Shown: in pieces, positions 12,395-24,543 of the stretch
Position numbering within the stretch: the first letter of the stretch is position 1
Layout of the letters: each line of letters begins with the position of its first letter
Source: Hysterangium stoloniferum
Lineage: Eukaryota > Basidiomycota > Agaricomycetes > Hysterangiales > Hysterangiaceae
Direction: 5' to 3'
Length of the DNA: 64,000 bases
Assembly: GCA_015178975.1 (NCBI GenBank)
Contig: WHVD01000086.1
Coordinates: forward strand, 62,001-126,000
Notes under the pieces: model-generated
Database searches by the model: none
What the model saw: the letters and a program-made list of their open reading frames with translations, nothing else
Told to the model about the DNA's origin: nothing
Position numbers and translations under genes: made by a program

Positions 12395-13070
12395 GTGGTG
12401 TCTATAAAGGGCATCTCAACTGCATCTGCCATGCCTAATCTGTTCACTCTTGAGCTGCGTAGGCACGGTCTGACTGAACCATCATGCCCGTTATACTGTA
12501 TAGTAGTCACACCGTCTGATACGATTTGGGAACACTTACAGATGAATTCACAAGATTACACGCTTAGTAACAACCGCTAGAATATCCTCCAGACCCGAAG
12601 CTCACTCGGAACTTCTTACCACCGTAGCGTAGTTTCGCTGGGGGCCTTTCCACCCCCTAGCCGCAGTTAGCCATTATTGCTTGAAGCGGGATACAAATAT
12701 AACAAAAAAAAAAAAAATCCTCCAGACCTGCCGAACAATCCAACTCGAGGTACCACTCGATAATTGACGCAATAAAGCCGGGGAATGATCCGCGGTGAAA
12801 TGAGAGGACCCGTTGTGTCAGTTGTTTACTGTTCACTTGAACATTTGTGTGTCTAAATCTACGCACTTCAAGAGTAGATAGATTAAGCCAGAGAAATGCA
12901 ATGTTGACGCCAAAACCAGGTGATAGGTGACTCCAACCAGATGAGACCAATTCCAACCTTCCAATTTTAGCTACAGGTCTCTCCAAGTATTTCATTAAAC
13001 GTGTATACTTCCTCAGTGAACAGCTTCTCAAGAGCTTCAACGCAATATCTTGTAGCTTGTTATGGCATTT
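12395..13070 (-). pseudogene. LRR/F-box-like relics
   Basis: The minus frame at 12,657-13,070 includes GRLELVSSGWSHLSPGFG and LNLSTLEVRRF, spaced like leucine-rich repeats of fungal F-box proteins. A related short piece (ASAMPNLFTLELRR) lies in the opposite orientation near 12,425, and a second minus-strand relative occurs near 13,740-13,830. There is no F-box domain that I can confirm and no full-length frame, so the family call is tentative. Its 5' side abuts the transcription-factor fragment at 13,075. Confidence 0.3.
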
Positions 13071-13074
13071 CTGA

Positions 13075-13310
13075 ATGAATGGTCGCTCAGCCCCCCCAAC
13101 TGCGCCTGTTGCCACGTCCTATCACTATTTAACTCGGCAGGGTACTCAAAGATTTTCACCGCCTACGCCATAACTGCCTGTAGATTCGGCAACATTCGGG
13201 AACGCACATCCCTGCTCAGCCCGCTTCGCTCGGAAGGCCAAACGCCTGCGCTGTGCATGATGATGTGCCGGGCCCTGTATATGACTGTTGTGGTTGTCAG
13301 TGCAACTTGA
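13075..13310 (-). pseudogene. Duplicated fragment of the last exon of the Zn2Cys6 factor
   Basis: Read on the minus strand this matches about 7540-7755 of the transcription factor gene. Conserved pieces include YPAELNSDRTWQQ (source gene YPAELNGDRTWQQ), RMLPNLQAVMA (source MFPNPQAAMA) and the final AQLGG-like end. Small deletions and a stop have accumulated. It lies in reverse orientation about 5.3 kb from the source gene. No intron boundary is covered, so I cannot tell a DNA-level copy from an RNA-derived one. Confidence 0.7.
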
Positions 13311-13729
13311 AGCAGTATTGTTGTATGACACTTGGCAAGCTATTTCAAGGTTGGCACCAGCTATTGTTTAAACTCGCGATATGTGGGACTGTTCCAACAC
13401 ACAGGTAGGTGGTTGTGAACCGGGCGTATCTTCGACTTACTTGCCGGGGGTCAAACGAGTGGCTGAGGTGCTAATATCATTTTGAGGACTCCAACCGTGT
13501 TACATAATCTTCATGGTTGGGGCATCCTTCCAATGGTAGTGATTCTTTTCAATGAGAGGGAGCCCATCCAATTAAAATCTGTGTAGAAATCTTTAGGAAT
13601 AATCTTTAGAATCTCTTCGGGACCATTCGACAAACGACTAATAGCAGAGACTTGAGACGAATAACGGGGGAGAAATGAGAACATTTATGCTCCTGCGTGC
13701 CAGTTGATCACCTTTGTGATTATGCAGCT

Positions 13730-14842
13730 CAAGATTAGGCATGGCAGATGCAATGTCGATGTCGGAGTCAGGCGATAGGTAATTACAACCATATGACTCT
13801 AATTCCAACCTTCGGGCGTTAGAAATTTTTTTTTGTGAACCCAGCTATTAATAACGCTGACGGCACGCGCATTTTGTCCTGAATGGGGAAGTGTCCTGAG
13901 ATGTGTAGCGCAATATCTCTGGCTTGTCATAGATCCCGGGCACACAAACCGGTAACAGAGGGGCCGTCCGACTGAAAACTGCCTTGAATACTACAAATGG
14001 GTAACGGCGGCCTGCGAGTCTGTTGAACACCCTATAGGAAAAACTTTGTGAAAGCATCACTTGTAGGAGGGATTAGGATCAATGGGTTCACTCCCGTGCG
14101 AGCCAACTCTTTCACATGCAAATTGATATAAATGCCACGCAAGTTCGTTACTTGGATGCTGAGCAATATAACTTGAAAATATACCAACACTGGCTCATGA
14201 GCTGCAGTGTAAGAGAGCCTCCAAAGCCGCTTCGGTGGTATTTTGGGTATGTTCGTCTAGTTCAGAATTTGGAGTGCATCCGGATGAGATAAAGAGGTAA
14301 GTTCAAGTTCTTCAAGGCCTGGGCGGGTGGCTAGCAAGGTTATGCGTTGCTGACGGGTGGAAGATGTGCGCGGCGTTATCAAGCGTAATCCTGTTAATTG
14401 TCATACCGGGACATCATTCCAAGGCATTTTGATATCTACCAACGCGAGCGACCTTATGAATCAGGAGGTATAAACGTCTTTGGAACCTGTAATGCTTCAA
14501 CATATTCGGGCTCAAGCCTTGGCACGCTTGGACCCATATTGAGGGTATGTAGCTGAAAGATTGCGGCTTTGATTTGCATAATGAAAAACTTTATGTTTTT
14601 AATTGTGAGGGTTAATGATTGAATACGTGGCAATATTCCAATCGCCACCGAGACATATCTGCGGGATGGAACTTGAAGGCTAAATGGAGAACAATACTCC
14701 GAAATAATGAGTGTGATATCGGCCCCCACCTACCCACAACATACCTATTGATCTCCCCATTTTCCTGATGCATATAGTCTGAATTTGTCCAGTGAAGGAT
14801 TTCTCTTTGCCCTCTACCAGCAAAGGTCCGAGAGCATTGCAT
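13730..14842 (-). pseudogene. Second LRR-like relic, fragmented
   Basis: Minus-strand fragments with leucine spacing (RRLELESYGCNYLSP near 13,790-13,830; IQSLTLTIKNI and LEPEYVEALQVP at 14,454-14,660) resemble the relic at 12,657-13,070. Many stops separate them. A decayed LRR or F-box type gene is the most plausible reading, but there is no diagnostic motif. Confidence 0.25.
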
Positions 14843-15184
14843 GTCTCATGCATGTTCCGACATTCAGAATGCCCCGAAAACTTTATATTATATAATTCTG
14901 AAAATGTTCGGAGAATTCTTTAGAGCGTGTAAAATTTTGGCGCATATTCAAAAACTTGAACATTGAAAAACTTTATATTTCCGCAAATTATACAGGATAT
15001 TTTGAAATCAAGAATTTGAGCCTTAGCGTTATGTGTGGGTATCTCAGAATGAACGATCACCCACCTCCTTCACCCCTCCATCATTCCAACTGCGGCGCTG
15101 TCAATTGCAGGACTGCCCAAACTTCCCCATCGCCTAATGCACCAACATCACAAAGACGTACACACCTCCGTCGCCAGCGCGAGG
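14843..15184. other. Spacer before duplication copy 2
   Basis: No gene identified. About 15,050-15,180 contains a plus-strand stretch (THLLHPSIIPTAALSIAGL) that might be a scrap of the LINE reading frame upstream of its RNase H domain, but the resemblance is too weak to call. Confidence 0.3.
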
Positions 15185-15759
15185 TTATAGTTACCAATGA
15201 GATAGATTCCCGTACTCCCCTGCTCTTTTTCGACTTTGTGAGTTCCTGCAAGCAAGAGGTCAACCGAGTTCAGCCCTATTGTCTAATTTATAGGGGAATG
15301 CCGAGGCTCTAGTTGGAAATCTATTGGAAATATGGTTTTCATAAATTGGCGGACATAATAGACAGGGATCCAGTTTTCAAAGTTCCAAATCTTAGTACAT
15401 TATCATCCATGAATATAGATGGATTATAGTATAATAAAACAGTAATGGTCCCTCAATTAGTCTGTTAGTCACACCATGACGTGGAAGGTCAGTCAGTCAG
15501 GAGTATGATGCCACGCCGGCCATGGTATCTCACCCATGTGTCGCCAGGACCAAGAGAATGACACATCACAGATACGACGGATATAATACTTGTGGTTGAA
15601 TCCTATACAGATGATTTTTATTCTAATAATAGCGGAAAGGCAACGACAGCTCTGAATAATGAAGTCGCCTATTGTTGACTTTGTCCCCAGAGTGCTCGTT
15701 TACTGGGCCATTTGGCCTCGTTTCGACCTATCCTTGAAATATCAAGTGTGTAGCCTCGA

Positions 15760-15897
15760 TGCATGAAAGGTGTTCAGGCGATAAAAAATCACCCAGCATG
15801 GCAGGCTAAATTCAGCATGCACATAGCACGAATAGAGGAGGAAGCGTTAGAGGATGATGCCTCGGATAAGACCCGATACAAAGTATATTTGGATGGC
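15760..15897 (+). pseudogene. Truncated LINE RNase H relic
   Basis: Copy 2 of the LINE relic retains only the part before and at the start of RNase H: GVQAIKNHPAWQAKFSMHI, then a run ending TRYKVYLDGD. Here the first catalytic segment reads YLDGD instead of a YxDGSG-type motif, because the deletion joins it directly to downstream sequence. Confidence 0.55.
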
Positions 15898-16029
15898 GAT
15901 ACTGCCTCTTTTTTCCAAATCCACTTCTCCCTCATTGAAGTCACAGTAATAAACGTCTGTCGATATTATCAAAAACTCGAATAATGCAGTCAAGGTGCGT
16001 GTCTCTACTACTCTAGGATGTATCCGTCT

Positions 16030-17267
16030 TTAAGGGAATAAACCACCGACAATGCTCTCTTTCAACCACTTATCATCACCTCCATGAGCCCTTGTAATGT
16101 ACTCAATCCCTTCCTTCATCATCTCACGCTGTTTCTCTTCTCCCTTCTTCCAGCTGGGTATTTGAGGCGTCAATACAACCATGTGCGTGCCTGCACGGCT
16201 CGCAGCAAACCGGGCAACCTCCACTAAATTAAGTCCGCTCCCGCTCTCTAAAACCGTCTCGCGATAGGCAGCGGTGAAAGAGGAGATGATAGCAGTTACT
16301 GAGTTTTTTGAGGCGGGGTAAAAAAAACGCATCTGATGAAGCTCTGCAAAACAGTGTCCGATATCAAGCCCGGCCAATCCAGGCTTTGCGAGCTCCCAGT
16401 CAATGATATTTACGTGTACCCCTGCGTCAGAAGAAACGAGGATGTTGCCCGACCATAAGTCCCCCATTGAGAGGACGTCGTTGCTTTCGATGATTCGCTT
16501 TCGCATTACCTCTGAGATCTCGTTGATTTGTTGAACTTGTGCAGCGTCTATAATAGGAGTTACAAGGGCTTCAAGTTGAGAACCTGGCGTCGGCGATAGT
16601 GTACGAACGAGCCATCCATACGAAACCAGTGCAGATATCGTACGAGCCTGGGGATTTCTAGAAAATTCTCCTTTGAGGATAACTCCAGGAGCATCCAAGG
16701 AGTTTTTCGCGTCATGTGTGGCTACATGCATCTCTGCAAGGAATTTCCCTAACGCTCGTCCGAGAGTATGGGAGATTTCAACGCTTGGGGGTGATTTAAG
16801 AAGAAGATCTTTGAGATTCAAAGAATTTATGCCGGCATCTGACATTATAATGACTCTATTGACTCGATCTTCGTAAAAGATGGTTGGGAGTGAAATGATA
16901 GGGGACGGAGATGTGATTTCAGGGATACGTCGACAGGCAAGTGTCTCATATTCCTGGTGAAATAAAAAAATATACATTAGCGGACCTTGAAGCATTAATA
17001 GCAAAAGTAAAAACCAACCTGTCTTTCAACCTGGAGAGGAAAACTCTTGTTGGTGGCCACATATGATTCTGCGTGTTTCACAATCATGGTACGGATGTGG
17101 CTTCCATTATGAACATATGGCTCCTGGAGGACAATCCGGTATGTGAAGTTCGCGGTCCCTCCCCTGAGTGATGTTACCGTAGAGGCAACGAATGGTGTTG
17201 AAGAAAGAAAGCCTTTGAGACCTTCTTCAGTTGTGAGATCGTATCGGGGTGGTCATTGTGTGGTCAT
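16030..17267 (-). pseudogene. APH-fold phosphotransferase, copy 2 with early stop
   Basis: Same two-exon layout as copy 1 (17267-17019 and 16953-16030). The second exon is fully open and keeps GDLWSGNILV and IIDWE. In exon 1 the fifth codon is TGA at 17,255-17,253 where copy 1 has TCA (Ser), and the glycine loop reads SLRGGTANF instead of SLGGGTANF. The next in-frame ATG lies beyond the loop, so translation from it would lack the nucleotide-binding glycine loop. Otherwise there are no frameshifts, so inactivation looks recent. Confidence 0.75.
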
Positions 17268-17400
17268 TTTTTGAAGTTTCGAGAGTTCTTGGATGTATTT
17301 ACCAGTGTGTAGAATTCTCTAATCAACTAGCCCCTTATAAGTACAAATGATAAATACGTATAATAAAGAAGACTTACGTTTCGGCTCAGTTCGGTTCCGA

Positions 17401-18603
17401 CCGCTTGTGACACACGTCTAGAAGTCGTTCACATTCGACGAACTGCCTTTTACATATGCTGGAGACCCTTGGCAAACTATATCAAGTTCTCACTAGCTAT
17501 TGCACTAAACGGGGAAATCATGGATTTATGATCGCAAGTTGTGGGACTGTCCTAGCGTGCCGGTAAATCGGATGCACCTTGGACTTTCTTGGGCCATATT
17601 GTACTAAAATATCCTTAAATCTGGGGGACACGAGAGAAATTTTAAAGAGAAAAGACAAGTAAAAGGAGGGGTACCTGACACAAGCATATGATCGAGATAT
17701 ACCTGCTGGCGAGCCAGTGTTTCACTTTACAACAAAATCCAACTCGTTTTATTAGTGCTTATTGGTGACGACCTACTTCACATCATGCTCTTAAATTTAT
17801 GAAGACGGGATTCAAGCAGGGGTTGGAATTACGGCGTTGCCTACTCTATACCCGCTCTCCCGAGCCGCCGGAGAGTTCCCTGCAACTGGCCTTACAGCGC
17901 GCCTGACACCACCATTCGGATCATATATTAAGCTGGAATCAACAAACGACTACAGTGCTGACTAATGGAAGTTTCTAAACTTGTTGGTAATAACGCACTA
18001 CTAGTAAGCATAGTAAGCATAGGGTATTATTAGCTAAAGTTGAGGACTCAGGTGACATGAGTAGTGCCAGCTGCCAGTGGCCCACCCGGGGTCACTGGAG
18101 ATCTGGGAGATCCGGGACTCGTTAATTTAATTAAGGTCGGAGGTTTCTCCTGGCATTCACTTTCTCTTCTCTAACCATATCTCCGGACAACCTATTCCAG
18201 TCTACTAGAGTACATTTTGCGGGGCTTATAGCTGGCGTGTTGGAAGTTCAATGAACCCCAAGTTGGACAGCGCAGTAGTGTCAATTTGCATAAAGACTAA
18301 AAATCATAGAGCAAAATCTAATCATACAATGAAAATCGTCTCAGTGATAAACATCTATAAAAAATATAAATGGCATCTATAAGACAACCAAAGTCGTTAC
18401 CAACTAGTTGTATGCTCCATGTCAATAAGGGGATATAATGTAGTCGAAATTTAATATATTCAATCCACATGAGAAAAGGCATGGAACAGTGATAAAGTGT
18501 TGGTGTGGAGTTTGAATGAGGGAATGAAAATCCGCAATAAAGACGAGGCATTGATATATCCACGCACTACAATGTGGCCGACCCAGAGAAGGACTCCAGA
18601 CGC
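17401..18603. other. Intergenic region and 3' flank of the CYS3-type gene
   Basis: No gene or repeat family identified. Open frames are short. The part nearest 18,603 presumably contains the 3' UTR of the minus-strand gene that ends there. Confidence 0.5.
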
Positions 18604-20152
18604 TTAGTAGCCATTTGACTCATGCTTATAGCCGGTAACGGCCCACTCTAAGGCTTGCTCAACATCAGCGATGAGATCATCCCTGTCTTCCACACCGACG
18701 CTAAGTCGGACAAGGTCTGCAGTGATCCCTAATGCTGCCCGTTCTGCAGGAGGTATACTCTGTGACAAAAAGGAAAAAAAAAAAGACAATGGTTAGAATA
18801 GCCTGATAGATGCCGCAGCCGGGTAATGACGTACTCCATGCGTCATCTTCTCGGGAACCTCCGCCAGGCTCTCCACGCCTCCTAAGCTCTCTGCCAGGGT
18901 GAACAGCCTCGTCTTCATCAAAAACCTCTCAGCGGCTCCATCATCGCCCTCAATCCTGAACGAAACCATCCCGCCGAAGGGAAAGTCCCCCGCACGCTCT
19001 ACGTTAGTATCCGCCCGTTCCCACTCCTCGACGAATTTCCGAGCGTGGGTGCTGAGCAACTTGCGCGCAACGGAATTGCCAGGGTGTTCCCGAAGCCCGG
19101 GGTAAATGACGGTCTTGACGTTTTTGTTGCGCTTTAGAGCCCTTGCGAGCTTGACGGCATTCCGAGCGTGCTCTTTCATCCGTAACGCAAGCGTCTTGGC
19201 ACCACGCATGGCGAGCCAAGCATCGAAGGCCCCTGGGACGGCACCGTGCGCATTTTGGATAAATTGCAGCTTTTGGTATAATGAGTCGATGGTGTCGTTG
19301 CCTTCGCTACGGGGGAGAATGAGTGTCCCCATGAGGACGTCTGAGTGACCATTGATGTATTTTGTGACCGAGTGGAGGGCGATGTCGGCGTGGATGGGTG
19401 CTGCGAGGGGGGAGATGAAGAATGGGGAGAGGAATGTTGAGTCTACGGCGATGAGGGGTCGGGTTGCGCGGGGGAATGCGTTCCGGATTAAAGAGGTGAG
19501 GTGGGGGATGTTTGGGAGACGGAGTGTTGGGTTTGTGGGTGTTTCGATCCAGACGAGCTAGGAGGGAAAAGCAACAGGAAACAAGGTTCGAAATTAAATT
19601 AAACAGGTAACAGGGTGAGAAACTTACCTTGGTGTTGGGTCGGATAGCATTAATCACATCATCGTCCGATGCTTTGTCAAAGTCTAGGAAGGTTGCTTCG
19701 ATACCCTGTAGCTGCGAGGCGACCTTGGACAAATAGCGGAATGTCCCGCCATATACGTCGTTGATGCTGAGGACGTGGGCCCCTGACCCTATCGACTGCA
19801 ACATGCTAGCCGTTGCAGCGCTCCCAGAAGCAAAGGCAAGGGCTTTTCCGCCATTATCTTCCAATGCCGCCAACATACGTTCAAACGCTTCCCGATTCGG
19901 ATTCTGAGACCGTGTATATTCGAAGCCCTTGTGCACGCCGACTGCGTCTTGCTTATAAGTGGTGCTTAGACTAATTGGCGGTATAACAGCCCCGGTGTCA
20001 TTTGACGGTTCAGAGCCAACATGTATGGCCCTTGTGCTGAACTCGTCGGCTATAGATTTAATGGGGTGTTGTATGCCGTTGACGCTGGTAAAACGATTTG
20101 AAGTGTGGTGACCATTAAGACCATTTATTCCCTGGATGACATGCGGAGACAT
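18604..20152 (-). CDS. CYS3: Cystathionine gamma-lyase (PLP-dependent, CYS3 type)
   Basis: Cleaves cystathionine to cysteine, 2-oxobutyrate and ammonia in reverse transsulfuration (EC 4.4.1.1), in the cytosol. Three exons (20152-19628, 19557-18835, 18759-18604) with 70- and 75-nt introns, both in phase 0, give 467 residues. Family landmarks in order: [94 protein letters not shown] with the PLP lysine, [18 protein letters not shown], then MTHG joined to [12 protein letters not shown] across intron 2, and [10 protein letters not shown]. The SLGGVESL and MTHGSIP signature fits the Cys/Met metabolism family (PF01053), and the detail matches yeast Cys3 best. A roughly 35-residue N-terminal extension precedes the usual start. 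Cystathionine beta-lyase or gamma-synthase is the alternative. Confidence 0.88.
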
Positions 20153-22412
20153 TGTAGTAATGAAGAGAAAGGTTAACAGATGAGATTAGGATTGCTTTCA
20201 TCCTCAAGGTTATAAGCCATTTTTACTGAGCACGTCATCTTGGGTGAGAATAAGCGTTACGGAGATTAAAAACAGCTTGGTCAGCCTATGAGTCACCTTA
20301 AGACCAACGAAAGACCTCGGTTATACCACAAAATGAGCCTCAAATAATTTACTTAGACCACTCATGACACGCATACCTCACTTATGGAAGCCCTTCTTTC
20401 TCGTTTCTTTTCGTCGGAGTTTTCTCGAATTTCCGTACATAAACCACCGTTTCTCCGGCTAACACTGCCTGAATCAGCAATGACCAACCATTGCCAATAG
20501 GCCAATAGACTGGTTTTTGGAACAGTTTATATGATGTCGTGCTTTCATGATATTTCAAATCATGGCTTAGACTTACATGCATTTACAATTCCCATTTGTC
20601 GATAGGCAAAGTCATTTCAAAGTGCTAGCTCGAACGTGTGACGTGGATATGCTGTGGCAGTGTTATGTTCCGTTGTCGCACGTTAGTTCCCATGTGAGTG
20701 GGCTGCCTTAACGTCTACTGTGATTCATCGTGCCCCCGAGGACAAAATTAGTATACTGTGGGATCGTGATCAAATTTAATTCTTAACTTGAAATCTAACA
20801 ACATTGAATATATATTTTACCTTTGAACTCTGCAAAGACGCCATCTGATTACTTCCTTCTATAAAATATGACAGGTCAGTTAATGTTATGCGGAGGTGTT
20901 CTGACCTTCTTTTCTGAGGAAACTATATTAAACTTATTTATAGACTCAAGGAAGATCCATCATACTCATTATTTTCCTTCCAGAGGAGAAGTCTCGGGAG
21001 AAAAGTCCCAGCCTCACAAGAGTGTTTTACTGAGCCTCTTCAATCATGCCACCGAACTTTCATTCGGCCAGCGTCATCTAGTTATGGTTTTGCTTCCAAC
21101 ATCGTAAAGTTCCAATTAGATCATGACGGCCATATCGAGATGATGTGAGGCACGTATGTGATACGCAGTCCGTAAATGCACATGAACCAGCCTGACCGTC
21201 CAATTCTTCTTATCCTTTTTCAATCCGTCACCGGTTAGGGTATTGGAAAATGGCATAAATTTTATATTATCTCCGAAAACGATGTTTCATCCGAGCTGGG
21301 CCCGAACCCACATTACATGAATTCAGAGTAGAATGTACTATTCGTATCCAATTTACAAAGAAGAAGATACAGAATTTTGATTTATGTAATGACAGCAGTG
21401 GCGTAGAATTTGGGAAGCCTTGCCAGCGTCCGCCATAACAAAGGCTTTTCTCCAACAGAATCTTATCATTTTCTCTTTAAAATGATAACTACTCCAGCAT
21501 CTCTTGTAACGTCCTTGCACAGTTATGCAATCTTTTATCTAACAATTCAGTTCTTGAAAGATCACAAATTTGCGCATATACAAACTCACTCACATGGTCA
21601 CAAGGGTAGAATAGTCATGTTTTGTTCAATGGGTACTTTGTTATCAGAAAGTTAGTTAAGATCCTTCAGAATAAATAAGTGGTTACAAGTTCAACAGTCA
21701 TCGAGACGGTTTCCACGATATGACGACTTTGAAGACCTCGCTCAGAGCCTGGTAGACTGCAGTGACCAATAATGTATAAACCTACTTGGATCACGTCGCA
21801 AGGACCATCATGGCGGGGTTCCAGTATCAAAATCCGGGTTGTGTCCCCTGCTGTGGCTGTTCCTCTACCTGTTAAAAATTGAAAGGATCATGCACGATGG
21901 TGATCATTGGGCTGTAATGCATGGTAGAATAAATATTATTTTCCGGATATTAAGTAAATGCCCTGTGTGGCTGTGGAATAACGTTCTAGCGACGGAGGTG
22001 AAAAGGAATCTAAGAAGGAGTTTTTTTTCAAAAGTAGCTGTAATTAAGTTCTTCGAGGTAGGACTGAATTGGGCACGGTGTAATACAGGTGATTTGGAAT
22101 TGTGATTAAAATGACAATGAAAATAATACTGATTGCTTTTAACCAAGTGAAGCTCTGCTTCAACTTATATGTTGGACCTTCACACAACTGTTGATGTTCT
22201 GGTATTTCACAACAAGTACAGAGAAGACTACAGTACAACATTTAGCTTAACAACCAGAGATTTTCAATACCAAGAGTTACAAGAAGGTAAGTCATAATGA
22301 GGCCAAAGAATTAGAAGTGTGTAATTGTACAAGCAATATTCAGGAGAGCCTGAAGATATTATGACAAGTTTTGAAGAGTAGAGAAGGGGATTATAAGTAA
22401 ATAATAGTAGAG
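20153..22412. other. Intergenic region, repeat-like towards its end
   Basis: Upstream region of the CYS3-type gene. No gene recognised up to about 22,100. From about 22,130 the sequence (GCTTCAACTTATATGTTGGA) resembles the core shared by the LTR families of this window, so the last part is decayed LTR DNA into which the element at 22,418 inserted. Confidence 0.45.
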
Positions 22413-22417
22413 GATAA

Positions 22418-23649
22418 TGTTGACTTTTCTGGGATTTCGGGTTAGCGACGGATTGCGAGCATTTGGGTTCGGGTCGCAGTGTTGGGAATTCACCGCGTAT
22501 TTTGGGTTATATAAGGTCTATTTGTATTTGTTTAGTCCTTATCTGTTTACAACGAGTACCACCATCTCACTCAGACAAACGGAAAGTTATACGGTCTAGG
22601 AGCAGCACCGCGAAAACTTCAACATAAACGGGTCACAGCCAGCCACCGTTAACCAAAGCTAGGTGCTGTGCAGGCAACCTTTGATCTCGTCGCTACAAAT
22701 CGCCGTTCGCGCAATTTCATTTTTTCGAGTGTCGAGTCGTCGCATCTTTTTAGGCGGCCATATAGAAGGGCATAGAAGCTGCAGTATTCACACGGGAAGG
22801 GCTCTGGGGCGATACAGTGAACTTGCAGGAGTGAGCGGCCATATTAAAGCTTAGAAGTTGCAGTACTTGCACAGGAAGGGCTCTGGGGCAGTACATTAAA
22901 TTCTGCAGTCTGTAGATTCTCGTGGGAAGGGCTCCACAGTATCTGTTTGGTGTGTTTTGAACACCGAGAGTGTGCTGACTTTATTGTCTGGCACTAGGCT
23001 TTTTTTTTAGCCACATTTTCCATTTTTCATTCTTTCATTACTCTAAATTGGTGTCGACCACTTATCCAAAATGAGAGATGAGAAATGCTTTTTGTTTGCG
23101 TCCACAGTGTACTGATGTATACCCCCCCCCCTTTGCATCAATGGGTTATCAGCTCTGCAGATTATTGTTCAGATTTCACTCTTCACATACTACCAGCATG
23201 AATGACTGTGCATAGTGCTGAGCCAGGTCAAATTTGTCCCAGATCACTGTTTAGATGTCACATCCACCATCACACTTCTCATAAAGGGCCTTGGGATTGA
23301 TTTGGAATGGGAGTTGCAGTGAGGGAGCTTGGACTGGGAGGCTTTCTATTCACATTTCAGTTCAGATTTGGAGTTGCTGAACTTCAGGGAGTGCTCGGGC
23401 CATGGGGATGGTCACCGTGAGCCCCTTATGCTTGAGGGAGTGTGTTGGCTTTTCTGGGATTTTGGGTTAGTGACAGATTGTGAGCATTTGGGCTTGGGTT
23501 GCAGTGTTGGGAATTCACTGCATATTTTGGGTTATATAAGGTCTATTTGTATTTGTTTAGTCCTTATCCGTTTACAATGAGTACCATCATCTCACTCAGA
23601 CAAATGGAAAGTTATATGGTCTAGGAGCAGCACTGCGAAAACTTCAACA
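22418..23649. mobile_element. Miniature LTR retrotransposon (TRIM) with TSD GATAA
   Basis: Two direct repeats of exactly 207 bp (22,418-22,624 and 23,443-23,649), each beginning TGTTG and ending CAACA, bound an internal region of 818 bp. The whole is flanked by GATAA at 22,413-22,417 and 23,650-23,654. A purine-rich GAGGGAG lies just before the second LTR, where a polypurine tract belongs. No canonical primer binding site follows the first LTR. The interior codes for nothing recognisable, so mobility would need proteins in trans. LTR1 remains CpG-rich while LTR2 has lost most CpGs. Size and lack of genes fit a TRIM. Confidence 0.85.
22755..22940. repeat. Internal tandem repeats of the TRIM
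   Basis: Three imperfect units of about 70 bp, each containing a GGAAGGGCTC core preceded by a GCAGT..TTC-like string and, in the first two, by GGCCATAT. They lie in the non-coding interior of the element. Later units have fewer CpGs than the first. Confidence 0.6.
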
Positions 23650-23654
23650 GATAA

Positions 23655-24538
23655 TTTATACTAAAGACTCAATATCAAACATGCAAGGCAGGGTAAACAC
23701 AGCAAATACAGAATAGGAGACTGTTGCAAAATGGAATGTCTTATTGATGAGAGGTTAGATCAAAGTGGAAAATAATATAAAAGTCATGTGATAGGTATCA
23801 AGGACACCACCAGCAGAGACACCACAATTGGAACCAGGATGCCAAAAAACTAATACTCATCATGTCTGAAACAATACCTACTGTAACAGCATGCTAAAAT
23901 ATTCTCACAAAGTCAACTTTCATCAGCATGTTGTGACCACACAAAATGAGTCATTAAAGCAACATTAAAAGTAAATACTAATTGACAATTAGATAGACTT
24001 TTATGAGGCCAAAAAATATAAGATTTTGTATCCCTTTTAAGAAGTACATAAAATCCCATTCCTAAAATGACCCTTGTATGATTGACTTGAAGAAAACATT
24101 ACAAATTAGATTCTAGGACACAGAAAAATGGGTCATTTAGGAAGCAGATTTGCTGGATTTGCCATAGGAAATGGATTTAAGAAAAATCTGTCCTAAAATG
24201 ATTCATTTTGATAGATCAAAATTCAATTGCTAGTGCACTGTTTAAGTGCCTCAGCAAAGGACACCTTTAGGAATGGGATCTACTATAAGATACATGACAT
24301 CTACACTAAGCTAACAGTAGGTGCTGATGAGTCACCATTTGGGTTAGGGTTTGTAGGTGCTTAGGCTGCGAAAATCATTCAAGGTACCCTTGTCTATTCA
24401 ACTTGTGATTCCATTTTGATTTTTTTAAGTTAAATTAAATTAAATACATCTATGGTCCCAATTATTATGATTTGATGTTGCTGACAGGGCAGTAGTTGGT
24501 GAAAGACCAGGGCTCAAATAGGTGCTTATGGTTAATGG
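23655..24538. other. CpG-poor repeat-derived DNA
   Basis: AT-rich, CpG-depleted sequence with no coding frame. Its start (AATTTATACTAAAGACTCAA) resembles 53,680-53,700, so it is the other side of the LTR-like repeat split by the TRIM. The rest is unassigned. Confidence 0.45.
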
Positions 24539-24543
24539 GATTT

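Larger units (their letters stand above)
15185..17400. repeat. Segmental duplication, copy 2
   Basis: Second copy of the block at 8432-11,400. It contains an extra segment of about 130 bp at 15,471-15,600, and the LINE portion is shortened by about 790 bp, with the junction near 15,897. The kinase part is almost identical to copy 1, with scattered point changes. Confidence 0.85.

Noticed and set aside
24290..24385. Second hammerhead-like string: CTGATGAG at about 24,330 with GAAA near 24,369 and a pairing stem I (CATCTAC/GTAGGTG)
   Set aside because: The cleavage position lacks the required U, stem III pairs for only two bases, and stem II is weak. A degraded copy is conceivable but cannot be supported.
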